From an uncultured Ruminococcus sp. (GTDB lineage: Bacteria > Bacillota > Clostridia > Oscillospirales > Acutalibacteraceae), in the NCBI GenBank assembly GCA_902785555.1, contig CACZZB010000023.1:1-46016 (forward strand): a stretch of 46,016 nucleotides of DNA, read 5' to 3'. The stretch's first letter is position 1. Every line of letters starts with the position of its first letter. Both the position numbers and the translations under genes were made by a program. Positions 8,327 to 17,565 of the stretch are shown here, in pieces. The notes beneath the pieces were generated by a model that was not told the origin of the DNA, made no database searches, and worked only from the letters and a program-made list of their open reading frames with translations.

Positions 8327-8485
8327 TTATTTTTTACACAGCGACCTTTGTAGTGCTATCGTTGCAAGGGTATCTCCCAACTGTGTCAGAATAACCGCCC
8401 ACAGCTCAAGTTCATCATCTGTCATATTGCACGCCAGACCGTTTGCTATCGCTGTTATCGTCGCTGTAAGCTCACAAGGATTCAT
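8327..8485 (-). CDS. Small DUF6774-like protein
   Basis: A 52-residue protein with the pattern MNPCEL...ITAIANGL...DDELELWAVILTQLGDTLATI, which resembles the short DUF6774 family of Clostridia. Family function is unknown. The ATG at 8485 is chosen over the longer frame because it follows AAAGGGTGAT at good spacing. It is amphipathic and helical, with no clear membrane segment. Confidence 0.6.
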   Translation of the reverse strand: MNPCELTATITAIANGLACNMTDDELELWAVILTQLGDTLATIALQRSLCKK

Positions 8486-8574
8486 TTTATCACCCTTTAT
8501 TATACTATTATCCAAATACTTCAGGTGATATTAAAATATTTTTATAAATTTTGTTCCTATTTTATAAACTTTAT

Positions 8575-8582
8575 GCTATAAT
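8575..8582 (+). promoter_or_regulatory. Extended -10 promoter for the DUF4364 gene
   Basis: TATAAT (8577-8582) is preceded by the extended TGC element; the -35 box is poor. It is 34 bases upstream of the ATG. Confidence 0.45.
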
Positions 8583-8615
8583 ATTGACAATAATATTATT
8601 CGGAGGCGATCTTGA

Positions 8616-9209
8616 ATGGATTTTGACGCTTTTTCCGGGGGTATCGAGCCCGGAGGCTTACGAAACAAAAGCGATATCGGTATTCTTATATGCTATATGC
8701 TTCATAATATAAATTCACCTTTTCCCGAAGACGACATCGTTGACATAGTTCAGGAAAACGGTATCGCCAATTATTTTGAAACAAGTGCCGCTATCGCCGA
8801 ACTTGTCAGATGCGGCAACATAGAATATACTGATGATGACAAAAAAATGCTCCAGGTCACAGACAACGGTATACTTATTTCCTCTCAGTTATATAATTCT
8901 ATCTCCGTAACGGTACGTCAGAAAACTATCGGTGCTATCATGCGTCTTGCCGCTCAGAAAAAACTTGAAAAAGAAAACCCCGTCACCGTAACTCAGGCTG
9001 ACGGGGGCGGATATAATGTCAATTTCCGTATCACCGACGGTATGAGGGACCTTATGTCGCTAACACTCTTTATGCCAAGCATTGACGAGGTACGAGAAGT
9101 CAAAAACAACTTCTATCAGCATACCGATAAAATATATTCCGCTGTACTTGCATCAGTTATAGGAGATGACAACATGATTGCAGAAGCTCTGAAGGACTTG
9201 AAAACATGA
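8616..9209 (+). CDS. DUF4364 family protein
   Basis: A 197-residue protein matching the DUF4364 family. KSDIGILICYMLHNI is followed by a winged-helix-like N-terminal part (residues about 20-90), and the C-terminal half carries YNVNFRITDGMRDLMSLTLFMP. The family is small, cytoplasmic and restricted to Firmicutes; a DNA-binding role is suspected but unproved. CGGAGGCGA precedes the ATG. It overlaps the next gene by four bases (ATGA), so the two are probably translationally coupled. Confidence 0.8.
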   Translation: MDFDAFSGGIEPGGLRNKSDIGILICYMLHNINSPFPEDDIVDIVQENGIANYFETSAAIAELVRCGNIEYTDDDKKMLQVTDNGILISSQLYNSISVTVRQKTIGAIMRLAAQKKLEKENPVTVTQADGGGYNVNFRITDGMRDLMSLTLFMPSIDEVREVKNNFYQHTDKIYSAVLASVIGDDNMIAEALKDLKT

Positions 9210-9574
9210 ACGGTAATCTAAATTTCAAAGAAATAGAATTTTTCTATAAAGCTCCGAATTGTCTGACGGATTTTTCTCTGATGACAAGCTTCAGTCTGAT
9301 AAGAAGCTCAGTCGAAGTGTTCGCATATTATAACATAAATTCTTTCACAAGTTCGGATATAAAAGAATTTTTCCAAAAGCTTCAAATCGTTCAAAAGAAA
9401 AATAACAAAGTATTCCTGCCGTCAGCCAAAAAGATAGACGGGGTCTTACAGTGCTATCTGTCGGGAACAAAGGATACTTTATCATTTGAAAACGGTGTAT
9501 ATAAAATAATATCATGGGACTGTTCGGGTTACGGATATACTATTCAGGCTGCCCGTGACAGCCATAAAATATGA
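9206..9574 (+). CDS. Hypothetical protein coupled to DUF4364
   Basis: A 122-residue protein without a family I recognise. It is mixed alpha/beta with no signal peptide or membrane segment. Residues 1-40 include FKEIEFFYKAPNCLTDFSLM, and the C terminus ends in a Gly/Tyr-rich SWDCSGYGYTIQAA stretch. Its start overlaps the DUF4364 stop as ATGA, so it is probably co-translated. Its stop is directly adjacent to the radC stop on the other strand, with no base between them. Confidence 0.65.
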   Translation: MNGNLNFKEIEFFYKAPNCLTDFSLMTSFSLIRSSVEVFAYYNINSFTSSDIKEFFQKLQIVQKKNNKVFLPSAKKIDGVLQCYLSGTKDTLSFENGVYKIISWDCSGYGYTIQAARDSHKI

Positions 9575-10309
9575 TTATTCGTAGAAAATGTCCTCGTATT
9601 CCTCATCCATAGCCATTGACACACAATCCTGTCCGCAAACTATAAAATGGTCAAGAAGCTGAACATTTATTGCACTCAGTTTTTCTTTTAACAGACGGGT
9701 CATTTCTATATCGCTCTTTGACGGTACAGGCAATCCGCTCGGATGATTATGTGCGATTATCGCTCCCCAGGCATGATATTTCAGCGACAATTCCTGCATC
9801 TTTTTTATATCCGCTGTCAGATTCGATAATGAACCATCACTGACTACTCCCGAATAAAGTTCCCTGCCATGAGTGTCAACAAGCAACATGACAAGTCTTT
9901 CATGGTCGTTTATACCTATAAACTGAGGGTATATCCTTTCCTGTATATTGCCGCCATGCAGATTGAAGCTCTTGTTTTTGGTCTTGTCAATGTAATATTT
10001 CCTGCAAAAAGCCGTAATCATTTTTATATATACTGCCGCATTATGACTTAATCCGTAACTCTCAAGCGAATCTGTCGGGGCTTCAAATACATCCACCAAT
10101 GTTCCGAGGCTGTTCAGCAATATATGTGCGGTTTCATTGGTATCTTTTCTCGGTATACAGTAAAACAGCATCATTTCAAGTATCTCATGGTCTTCCATAT
10201 TGTCGAAGCCCGTTTTCATAAACTTCTCTCTCATTCTGTTTCTGTGCCCGTCATGCAAATGCTTATTGCTGCCATCATTCTTTTCAGCCATACGCAATTT
10301 CAACTCCAT
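9575..10309 (-). CDS. radC: RadC-family JAB/MPN domain protein
   Basis: A 244-residue RadC (DUF2466) protein. A helix-hairpin-helix-like N-terminal part (residues about 20-110, with FDNMEDHEILEMMLFYCIPR) precedes the JAB1/MPN metalloprotease-like domain. The JAMM ligands are seen as AHNHPSGLPVPSKSDIEM. The biochemical function of RadC is unsettled despite its DNA-repair name. The start is uncertain: ATG 10309, TTG 10297 and ATG 10291 are all in frame, and the only clear GGAG lies just inside the longest form. Confidence 0.85.
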   Translation of the reverse strand: MELKLRMAEKNDGSNKHLHDGHRNRMREKFMKTGFDNMEDHEILEMMLFYCIPRKDTNETAHILLNSLGTLVDVFEAPTDSLESYGLSHNAAVYIKMITAFCRKYYIDKTKNKSFNLHGGNIQERIYPQFIGINDHERLVMLLVDTHGRELYSGVVSDGSLSNLTADIKKMQELSLKYHAWGAIIAHNHPSGLPVPSKSDIEMTRLLKEKLSAINVQLLDHFIVCGQDCVSMAMDEEYEDIFYE

Positions 10310-10320
10310 TCATAAAACTT

Positions 10321-10354
10321 GACCCTCCGCAGCAAAAATTTACAGCGGAGGGTC
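10321..10354 (-). terminator. Terminator-like hairpin between the P-loop gene and radC
   Basis: GACCCTCCGC (10321-10330) pairs perfectly with GCGGAGGGTC (10345-10354) around 14 bases. On the minus strand it follows the P-loop gene and precedes radC; its tail AAGTTTTATG is a weak U tract, so some read-through into radC is likely. Confidence 0.65.
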
Positions 10355-10382
10355 TCGCTTATTTTTTATTTAATAATTATTT

Positions 10383-10799
10383 TCAGATCTTAACTGTAAC
10401 TGCATCAAGACTCTGAGGAAGTTCACTTGCATCAGCCGATACAAGGAATGTGAATTTGGTATCTGTTTTTGTTGCAAGAACATTTATTTTCTCTATGAAA
10501 GCCGCAAATGCCGTAAAATCCTGACCGCCTATTTTAAGAGTAGAATCAACGAGTACATCCGTAACATCATAGTTGCCTGCACAAAGTCCGCTCAAGAATC
10601 CAAAAAAAGCATCATATCCTGTTATTGCATACTGTTCCGTGTCGATAAGTCTTGCTTTGTGTGATACATCATAAGTAAGCTTTGAACCCTTTTCAATAAC
10701 AACAACATTGCCTTTTGATGATTCAACAGCTTCTGTTGCAAGATTGATGAGTTTCTTAGTCTTACCTGTACCCTTTTTGCCTATAATCAATGTAACCAT
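10383..10799 (-). CDS. Small P-loop ATP-binding protein
   Basis: A 138-residue protein beginning MVTLIIGKKGTGKTKK, a Walker A motif (GKKGTGKT) at residues 7-14. Hydrophobic strands VVVIEKG and VTDVLVDS could be the core strands and a Walker-B-like aspartate. It is too short for a complete AAA or RecA ATPase and I cannot assign a substrate; similar proteins are often labelled only as ATP-binding. AAGGAGG lies nine bases before the ATG. It has its own strong promoter. Confidence 0.7.
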   Translation of the reverse strand: MVTLIIGKKGTGKTKKLINLATEAVESSKGNVVVIEKGSKLTYDVSHKARLIDTEQYAITGYDAFFGFLSGLCAGNYDVTDVLVDSTLKIGGQDFTAFAAFIEKINVLATKTDTKFTFLVSADASELPQSLDAVTVKI

Positions 10800-10841
10800 T
10801 AAAATTTGCCTCCTTAAAGCAATTTATTACTTCTAAATAGA

Positions 10842-10870
10842 ATTTTACTATAAATTTGTTTTTATGTCAA
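10842..10870 (-). promoter_or_regulatory. Promoter for the P-loop gene
   Basis: On the minus strand TTGACA (10870-10865), 17 bases, then TAAAAT (10847-10842). The spacing and -35 are consensus. Confidence 0.75.
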
Positions 10871-10899
10871 TGTATTTTGTGTTTTTTGTCGCAAAGAAA

Positions 10900-12237
10900 T
10901 TATTTAAGTCTTGCTTCAAGAGCCTCTTTCAAATCTGTATAACCGGGTTTGCCCAAAAGTGCGAACATATTTTTCTTATAGCTTTCAACGCCCGGCTGAT
11001 TGAACGGATTAAGACACATTGTATATCCGCTTATTGCACAAGCCTTTTCAAAGAAGTATATAAGATATCCGAGTTCCTTTTCGCTTACTTCCGGCATATT
11101 CAATACTACGTTAGGTACTTTGCCGTCTGTATGTGCAAGGACTGTTCCCTCGAATGCCTTTTTATTGACGAAATCAACTGTCTTGCCTGAAAGGAAATTC
11201 AAGCCGTCAACATTTTCGGGGTCTGTTCCTATCGTCAGTTCATATTTCGGTCTATCTATCTGAACGACTGTTTCAAACATTGTTCTTGTACCGTCCTGTA
11301 TGAACTGTCCCATTGAATGGAGGTCTGTCGAGAATACAACAGATGCAGGGAAAAGTCCCTTGTTGTCCTTGCCTTCGCTCTCGCCGAAAAGCTGTTTCCA
11401 CCATTCGCACATCATTGTAAATGCCGGTTCATAGCTTACGAGCATTTCAATAGACTTGCCCTTGCGGTAGAGTATATTTCTTATTGCCGCATATTTGTAG
11501 CAGTCATTTTTTTCGATATCGGTATCGCAAAGTTCTTCTCTTGCCTGTGCAGCACCTGCCATAAGTGCATCTATATCTGCTCCGGCAACAGCTATCGGAA
11601 GCAAGCCTACTGCTGTGAGGACAGAGAATCTTCCGCCTACATCATCAGGTACTACAAATGTTTGATAGCCCTCTTTTGTAGCAAGCTCCTTAAGAGTACC
11701 CTTTGCTTTGTCGGTGGTGCAGTATATTCTTTCCCTTGCACCGTCCTTGCCGTACTGCTTTTCAAGAAGTTCCCTGAATACTCTGAAAGCTATTGCAGGC
11801 TCTGTTGTCGTGCCCGACTTCGATATCATATTTATTGAAACTCTCTTTCCTTCGCATATCTGTATAAGTTCCGCAAGTGCAGTAGAGCTTATGGAATTTC
11901 CGGTGAAATATATATCGGGTGTATCTTTTTTGAGTGCATTGTAATTAGGTGACTTCAGGAATTCTATTGCAGCTCTTGCTCCGAGATATGAACCGCCTAT
12001 ACCTATTACTACAAATACATCTGTATCGCTTTTGATTTTTTCAGCCGCTTCTTTGATTCTTGCAAACTCGTCTTTATCATAATTCACGGGCAGATCCAGC
12101 CAACCCAGAAAATCATTTCCCAGACCTGTTTTGTTATGAAGAATATCATGTGATGCTTTTATCTGAGGTGCTATTGCCTGATACTCCTCGTTTGAAATGA
12201 ACTCTTTTAAGTGCTTATCATTTAATGTAACAGCCAT
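10900..12237 (-). CDS. pgi: Glucose-6-phosphate isomerase
   Basis: Interconverts glucose-6-phosphate and fructose-6-phosphate in glycolysis. The 445-residue length is typical of the Firmicutes form. Sugar-phosphate-binding SIS segments are visible: [14 protein letters not shown] near residue 75, [14 protein letters not shown] near 140 and [17 protein letters not shown] near 200. The catalytic Glu is probably in [13 protein letters not shown], and the C terminus has NPFNQPGVE(S)YK. The ATG at 12237 has AAGGAGGAC at good spacing; the longer frame has no ribosome binding site. Confidence 0.95.
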   Translation of the reverse strand: MAVTLNDKHLKEFISNEEYQAIAPQIKASHDILHNKTGLGNDFLGWLDLPVNYDKDEFARIKEAAEKIKSDTDVFVVIGIGGSYLGARAAIEFLKSPNYNALKKDTPDIYFTGNSISSTALAELIQICEGKRVSINMISKSGTTTEPAIAFRVFRELLEKQYGKDGARERIYCTTDKAKGTLKELATKEGYQTFVVPDDVGGRFSVLTAVGLLPIAVAGADIDALMAGAAQAREELCDTDIEKNDCYKYAAIRNILYRKGKSIEMLVSYEPAFTMMCEWWKQLFGESEGKDNKGLFPASVVFSTDLHSMGQFIQDGTRTMFETVVQIDRPKYELTIGTDPENVDGLNFLSGKTVDFVNKKAFEGTVLAHTDGKVPNVVLNMPEVSEKELGYLIYFFEKACAISGYTMCLNPFNQPGVESYKKNMFALLGKPGYTDLKEALEARLK

Positions 12238-12281
12238 GAAAGTTGTCCTCCTTGAAATTTTTGATAACAAAATACACTGTT

Positions 12282-12310
12282 ATTATAATACAAATTCGTT
12301 ATCTTTGCAA
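12282..12310 (-). promoter_or_regulatory. Promoter for pgi
   Basis: Minus strand TTGCAA (12310-12305), 17-base spacer, TATAAT (12287-12282), 45 bases before the pgi ATG. Confidence 0.7.
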
Positions 12311-12334
12311 GATTATATCAACTATTTTTTTACT

Positions 12335-12368
12335 AAAAAGCAGAACAGAAAATAAATCTCTGTTCTGC
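12335..12368 (-). terminator. Terminator after glnN
   Basis: GCAGAACAGA (12340-12349) pairs perfectly with TCTGTTCTGC (12359-12368). On the minus strand it is followed by TTTTTAGT. It lies ten bases past the glnN stop. Confidence 0.9.
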
Positions 12369-12377
12369 GTGAAAATA

Positions 12378-14477
12378 TCAGACACTGAAAAGCAATGTTC
12401 CGTAAGACGGATAAGGCCATAATTTAGCCGACATATTGGACTCCATTTCATCCGCTACCGCACGGAGTTCCTGCATTGCCGCAAGGACATTGTCTTTATA
12501 ATACATTGACATTTTAGCTATGCCGCCCTCAACTTCTTTCGCCTGTACAACAGCCTTGTCAAGTATATCTATCTTTTTGAGGAAACATGAAAGCAGGTTG
12601 GCGAGCTTCTTCATAAGTTCGCTTTCAGGTATGGTAATGATATCAGCATCAACTGATTTTACAAGGTTCACAGTCTCAGCCAATTCTCTTATATAAGCCG
12701 CTACTGCAGGCGTTATATCTTTTTTAGCCATGTCAAGTGCCGTCAATGCCTCGATATTTATTATCTTGCAGTAATTCTCCATGAGAATCTCACATCTTGA
12801 ACGGAGTTCAACTTCGGTATAAATGCCATGCTTGCCAAAGAGTTTTACATTCTTTTCGGATACATACATAGGCATTACATCAGGCAGTGAACGGAGATTC
12901 AGAAGTCCTCTCCTTTCAGCCTCTTTTACCCACTCGGCTGAATAGTTGTCACCGTTGAATATTATTCTCTTGTGTTCTTCGAGAGTTTTCTTTATAAGTG
13001 CTTCCGCAGCCGTTTTTATATCTTTCTTATCGACTTTTTCAAGCTCATCGGCAAAATCCTGCAAAACATCCGCTACTATCGTGTTTATAATAGTATTCGC
13101 ACAGGCTATATTATCTGCTGAACCCAACATTCTGAATTCAAATTTGTTTCCCGTAAATGCAAACGGTGATGTACGGTTACGGTCTGATGTGTCCTTGACG
13201 AAATTCGGCAATACATTCGCATTTGTTTTCATAATTGCCGCATCTTTGTTTTTATACACTTCATCTTTCTCTATTGAACTCAGAACGGCTTCAAGTTCAT
13301 CACCGAGATACATTGAAAGTATAGCCGGAGGTGCTTCATTTGCACCAAGTCTGTGGTCGTTTCCGGCACTTGCCGCAGAAAGTCTCAGCAGATCCTGATG
13401 TTCGTCAACGGCTCTTATCACTGCTGCAAGGAATACAAGGAACTGTGTATTTTCTCTCGGATTCTTCGACGGGTCAAGAAGATTCTTTCTGTCATTCGTT
13501 GACATAGACCAGTTATTATGCTTGCCCGAACCGTTTACGCCTGCAAAGGGCTTTTCATGAAGAAGACATACAAGACCGTGTCTTTCTGCCACTCTTTTCA
13601 TAACTGCCATAGTGAGCTGATTATGGTCTGTTGCTATATTTGAAGTATCAAAAATAGGTGCAAGCTCATGCTGTGCGGGAGCAACCTCATTATGCTTTGT
13701 CTTTGCAAGTATGCCGTATTTCCAGAGTTCTTCATCAAGCTCCTTCATATATGCCGAAACTCTTGTTTTGATAGTTCCGAAATAGTGGTCGTCAAGTTCC
13801 TGACCCTTCGGCGGTCTTGCTCCGAAAAGTGTTCTTCCGCAGTATATAAGGTCTTTTCTGCTGTCAAAAACCTTCTTGTCAACAAGGAAATATTCCTGTT
13901 CGGGTCCTACTGTCGTATCTACACGCTTTGTTGTTTCATCTCCGAATATTCTCAGTATCCTCAAAGCCTGTGTATTCAGCACTTCCATTGAACGAAGAAG
14001 CGGTGTCTTTTTATCAAGGATTTCTCCCGTATATGAACAAAATGCTGTCGGTATACACAGTGAACCGTCTTTTATGAACGCATAGGATGACGGGTCCCAT
14101 GCTGTATATCCTCTTGCCTCAAAAGTCGCACGGATACCTCCGGACGGGAAACTTGACGCATCCGGCTCGCCTTTTATAAGCTCCTTGCCTGAAAATTCCA
14201 TGATAACTTTTCCGTCGGGTGTAGGTGATATGAAGCTGTCATGCTTTTCGGCTGTAATGCCTGTCATCGGCTGAAACCAGTGTGTGAAGTGTGTTGCACC
14301 GTTCTCTATTGCCCATTCCTTCATTGAATGTGCTACTACATTTGCTACCGAAAGGTCAAGGGATTTTCCGTCCTCTATTGTCTTTTTGAGTGCCTTGTAG
14401 GTTCCCTTTGGCAAACGCTCTTTCATTGTGGCATCATTGAATACTCTGCATCCGAAAATTTCAGGTACATTCGGCAT
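12378..14477 (-). CDS. glnN: Glutamine synthetase type III
   Basis: Large GSIII enzyme (699 residues) that makes glutamine from glutamate, ammonia and ATP. GSIII signatures are present: THWFQPMTG near residue 65, [19 protein letters not shown], the catalytic block [14 protein letters not shown] near 263, and [14 protein letters not shown] near 313. The C-terminal helical extension typical of type III runs from about 590. GGGGAG lies about nine bases before the ATG. It is monocistronic: a consensus promoter and a leader terminator lie upstream and a terminator downstream. The leader structure suggests control by attenuation. Confidence 0.95.
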   Translation of the reverse strand: MPNVPEIFGCRVFNDATMKERLPKGTYKALKKTIEDGKSLDLSVANVVAHSMKEWAIENGATHFTHWFQPMTGITAEKHDSFISPTPDGKVIMEFSGKELIKGEPDASSFPSGGIRATFEARGYTAWDPSSYAFIKDGSLCIPTAFCSYTGEILDKKTPLLRSMEVLNTQALRILRIFGDETTKRVDTTVGPEQEYFLVDKKVFDSRKDLIYCGRTLFGARPPKGQELDDHYFGTIKTRVSAYMKELDEELWKYGILAKTKHNEVAPAQHELAPIFDTSNIATDHNQLTMAVMKRVAERHGLVCLLHEKPFAGVNGSGKHNNWSMSTNDRKNLLDPSKNPRENTQFLVFLAAVIRAVDEHQDLLRLSAASAGNDHRLGANEAPPAILSMYLGDELEAVLSSIEKDEVYKNKDAAIMKTNANVLPNFVKDTSDRNRTSPFAFTGNKFEFRMLGSADNIACANTIINTIVADVLQDFADELEKVDKKDIKTAAEALIKKTLEEHKRIIFNGDNYSAEWVKEAERRGLLNLRSLPDVMPMYVSEKNVKLFGKHGIYTEVELRSRCEILMENYCKIINIEALTALDMAKKDITPAVAAYIRELAETVNLVKSVDADIITIPESELMKKLANLLSCFLKKIDILDKAVVQAKEVEGGIAKMSMYYKDNVLAAMQELRAVADEMESNMSAKLWPYPSYGTLLFSV

Positions 14478-14520
14478 AGTCTGTAACTCCCCATTCTTGA
14501 AAATTTATCGTCAAAATGTC

Positions 14521-14564
14521 AAAAAGGCACTGTGAGTTTTTTCAACCCACAGCACCTTTGCTGT
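14521..14564 (-). promoter_or_regulatory. glnN leader: terminator overlapping an alternative hairpin
   Basis: Between promoter and glnN, minus-strand RNA can fold two ways. ACAGC (14564-14560) can pair with GCTGT (14553-14549) around the six-base loop AAAGGU. Alternatively AAGG/GCTGTG... pairs with ...CACAGTGCCTT to make a long stem (about 14557-14525) followed by five U (a terminator). The two share the GCTGT arm, so they exclude each other. The A1/G4 hexaloop is what ANTAR antiterminator proteins recognise in nitrogen genes of Clostridia, but only one such hairpin is seen here rather than the usual pair. Confidence 0.6.
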
Positions 14565-14574
14565 CGTTGAAAAA

Positions 14575-14603
14575 ATTATAAATCATCTTTCGGAATAAGT
14601 CAA
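14575..14603 (-). promoter_or_regulatory. Promoter for glnN
   Basis: Minus strand TTGACT (14603-14598), 17 bases, TATAAT (14580-14575). Transcription would start a few bases before the leader hairpins. Confidence 0.8.
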
Positions 14604-14714
14604 TAGCTTTTTCCTTTATTTTTTCTTTTTGTGCAACAGGTGATTTTTTCTTGTCTTTGTTGACAAATTTATTATATATTTCTTGGACTGTCCTATAAAT
14701 GCCCCCGTAAAAAA

Positions 14715-14743
14715 TTGACTTTTTTTAATATTTATACTATAAT
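14715..14743 (+). promoter_or_regulatory. Promoter for the GT2/TagF-like gene
   Basis: TTGACT (14715-14720), 17-base spacer, TATAAT (14738-14743), 28 bases before the ATG. It is divergent from the glnN promoter. Confidence 0.75.
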
Positions 14744-14771
14744 TTTTATAATCAATCACAGGAGGCTCTTT

Positions 14772-17507
14772 ATGCCAAAACAATATTTTTTCAGTATAAA
14801 TTTACTTATAAAAGATAATTACCATATTAATGAGACCGTTTCTTCGATAATATCAGACGAAAAATTCTTTCTTGAAAATGTTCAGCTTATTCTTGTGGAC
14901 TCCGTATGCAGTGAGGAAAGCATTGCAATATGTTCGGGATACAGTGAAAAATTCCCCGATAATATATTCTTCCTCGACACCTCGGGCAAAAAAACTGCTT
15001 CTTCATACAATGATTCATATCCCGTCTGCACAGGAAAATATATCTCTTTCATAGACAATTACGGTGAATATTCCAAAAAAGCCCTTTCTGTTCTCTATAA
15101 TATCCTCAACGACAATGAAATTGATATTGACATTGCTCTGATAAAGCCTCTCGCCCATTCCAAGCCTTATATCAATGATATTGCTTCGGGTATGGTATCC
15201 CTCAAAGATACACCCGATAATTTCATTTTAATGCTCGGATGTTATTTTTTCAGCAAGGAAATATGCGATAATATCGAATTTGATTCAAAACTGAAATTCC
15301 ATGCCGAAGACAAGTTTATAATACAATCCTTGCTTCAGACATATTCATTCTTATTCACAGAAAATTGCAGTTATACATCCCTCTATCCGACAGAACATGA
15401 TATCATGCAGTATCAGCCACAATACAGTAAATTTTTCTACACACATTCCGTCAATGATTTCATCATCCCTATGCTCAAAAGCTTTCCCGAATCAGTTTTT
15501 GTCAAATCTGCAATGACATATCTTATTGATATAAAATTCTCTCTCAATCAGGATAATTATTTCAAAGACCTGCTCGACAAAAACTCTGTAAAGGATTTCT
15601 TCAATTCCGTCAGACAGGCTCTTAAACTGATTGATGACGGCATTATACTGAATCCGCACCTTTGCTCCGTTGCAGGACTTGATACGGAATTTCCTTTCAG
15701 TCTTATAAAACTAAAATATGACAATCCCGATATGATACCCGATACAGACCTTGTTTTATTCAAGGATACAATTGAAAAAAAATATTTTTCCCGATACAAC
15801 AATCTAAAAACATATACCCTCAACGGTGAATTGGCTTTCAGTATAAATCAGGCTTACATCAATTCATCAAAAAATATTTTCGCTGAGATATCAGCAATAA
15901 ATTTTAAAGATGGTTTACTTTATATTGACGCTTTTCTTCAAAATGCCTCATATCTGAATAAAGATTTTTCAATTTATGCACTTATCAATCAAACCAAAAC
16001 CGATATACTTGCTTCTGAAATATACAATTCAAAAACCTTTTTCGACAATGAATTCATCAAAAAATTTTCTTTTACATTTTCAGTCCCCGTAAGCTCCGGA
16101 AAACAAATAGATACCGTCTGCATTATCCTCACCTGTCAGAATCTTTCTTTCAGGATAGATATGAGATTCAGAAATGTTTTTTCAAGGCTTTCCGAGATAA
16201 AAAGCAGTTTCTGGCGTTTCTCGGACAGAGTCCTTTCATACGACGAAAAAACACGTTCACTTGTTATCCGACGTGCTACCGAAAGCCTTATAACGCTCAA
16301 CGAAAACAAGTTCATGTCCCAAACAGGCAAAATGCTCTCATTCACCGAAACCTTGCATTACCGTCAGTTACGAAAAAATATCAGGCATATATCAAAAGAA
16401 AAAAATAATATGAAATACTTCGTCTTCTATGACGATTTCGGGATAAATTCAAACGGCAATCTTCTTTTCCGCTATTTCTCAAAATCCAAAAAAGACAAAA
16501 ACTTTATCCCTTTTTTCATAGCTGACAAAAATTCTCCCGAATACAGCTTTCTTACAGAATCAAACTATGAAAATATACTCGAAAAACATTCAAAAAAAGC
16601 TAAATCCATTATCCTTTCGGCAGATGTTATATTCGCTTCCGACTGCAATGTATACAACTCTCTCGGATTCTCGAAAAACGACATGATATTTTTGAGGGAC
16701 TATTTCAACGCTGAAATATTCTCTGTAAAAAACTGCTTCATGACTTCAAATACGCCTCAGTTCGATAATCGTCTGAAGGACAATATCTCAAAATATTTCT
16801 GTGCATCAAATATCGAAAAACAAAATCTTCTCCAAAAACAGTACGGCTATTCCGATAATATGATTGAAACAACCGGTTATCCGATACTTGATTCAACTTT
16901 CAACGAAAAAGAAAATCTCATACTCCTCGCCCCCGGAAACAGAAAATCATTCTCTGCATTTGATTATTCCAATTTCAATCCATTCTCCGAAAGCAAATTC
17001 TTCAAAACTTACAATTCAATTCTCACTGACGAAAAATTAAATCATTCACTTTCGGAAAATAAATTCAAACTCGCTGTCCTTATGCCTCCCGCAATAGAAA
17101 AATATATGCACTCTTTTGATTCCAATGACAATATTTCATTCTATTCATATACAGAAAAAAATATCGCTCTTTTGATAGGAAAAGCGGCTGTTATCATCAC
17201 GGACTACTCCGAACTGATATACAAGATGGCTTATCTCAACAAACCTGTCATATATTATCTTCCGAAAAATCTCCCTGTGCAATCGGAATCCAAAATATAT
17301 GACCTTCAGAATAGTTCACTCGGTGAAATCTTTACCGAACATGACTCTTTGATAAATCATCTTACTAAAAATATTCCTCTTGATTTCACACAGCCTGAAA
17401 ATTACAAGCAACGATGTGCAGATTTCTTCATACATAAAGACAACAAAAACTGCCGTCGTATTTTTGAATCCGTTGAAACGTCCGAGCTTAACAAAACCAT
17501 TGATTAA
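14772..17507 (+). CDS. Glycosyltransferase-like plus CDP-glycerol glycerophosphotransferase-like protein
   Basis: A 911-residue protein. Residues 1-200 resemble a degenerate GT-A (GT2) fold: YFFSINLLIKDNYHINETV, then LILVDS and a YISFIDNYGEY segment where a DxD motif would lie. Residues about 540-890 resemble TagF/TagB glycerophosphotransferases, clearest at IITDYSELIYKMAYLNKP and VIYYLPK near 805-828, the usual ITDYSS...FDFAYLxKPVIYY block. The expected HGTPLK motif is not recognisable (FLRDYFNAE occupies that region), so activity is uncertain. The middle has beta-rich segments. No signal or membrane helix is seen; these enzymes act at the inner membrane face on teichoic-acid or capsule polymers. 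The ATG with AGGAGG upstream is used. Confidence 0.7.
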   Translation: MPKQYFFSINLLIKDNYHINETVSSIISDEKFFLENVQLILVDSVCSEESIAICSGYSEKFPDNIFFLDTSGKKTASSYNDSYPVCTGKYISFIDNYGEYSKKALSVLYNILNDNEIDIDIALIKPLAHSKPYINDIASGMVSLKDTPDNFILMLGCYFFSKEICDNIEFDSKLKFHAEDKFIIQSLLQTYSFLFTENCSYTSLYPTEHDIMQYQPQYSKFFYTHSVNDFIIPMLKSFPESVFVKSAMTYLIDIKFSLNQDNYFKDLLDKNSVKDFFNSVRQALKLIDDGIILNPHLCSVAGLDTEFPFSLIKLKYDNPDMIPDTDLVLFKDTIEKKYFSRYNNLKTYTLNGELAFSINQAYINSSKNIFAEISAINFKDGLLYIDAFLQNASYLNKDFSIYALINQTKTDILASEIYNSKTFFDNEFIKKFSFTFSVPVSSGKQIDTVCIILTCQNLSFRIDMRFRNVFSRLSEIKSSFWRFSDRVLSYDEKTRSLVIRRATESLITLNENKFMSQTGKMLSFTETLHYRQLRKNIRHISKEKNNMKYFVFYDDFGINSNGNLLFRYFSKSKKDKNFIPFFIADKNSPEYSFLTESNYENILEKHSKKAKSIILSADVIFASDCNVYNSLGFSKNDMIFLRDYFNAEIFSVKNCFMTSNTPQFDNRLKDNISKYFCASNIEKQNLLQKQYGYSDNMIETTGYPILDSTFNEKENLILLAPGNRKSFSAFDYSNFNPFSESKFFKTYNSILTDEKLNHSLSENKFKLAVLMPPAIEKYMHSFDSNDNISFYSYTEKNIALLIGKAAVIITDYSELIYKMAYLNKPVIYYLPKNLPVQSESKIYDLQNSSLGEIFTEHDSLINHLTKNIPLDFTQPENYKQRCADFFIHKDNKNCRRIFESVETSELNKTID

Positions 17508-17511
17508 AAAT

Positions 17512-17564
17512 AAAAAATCACGGTAAACAGCATTTCAATTTCGCTGTGCATACCGTGATTTTTT
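17512..17564. terminator. Bidirectional terminator
   Basis: AAAAAATCACGGTA (17512-17525) pairs with TACCGTGATTTTTT (17551-17564), with an inner ACAGC/GCTGT stem. It sits between convergent genes and has A and T tracts on both sides. Confidence 0.9.
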
Positions 17565-17565
17565 C

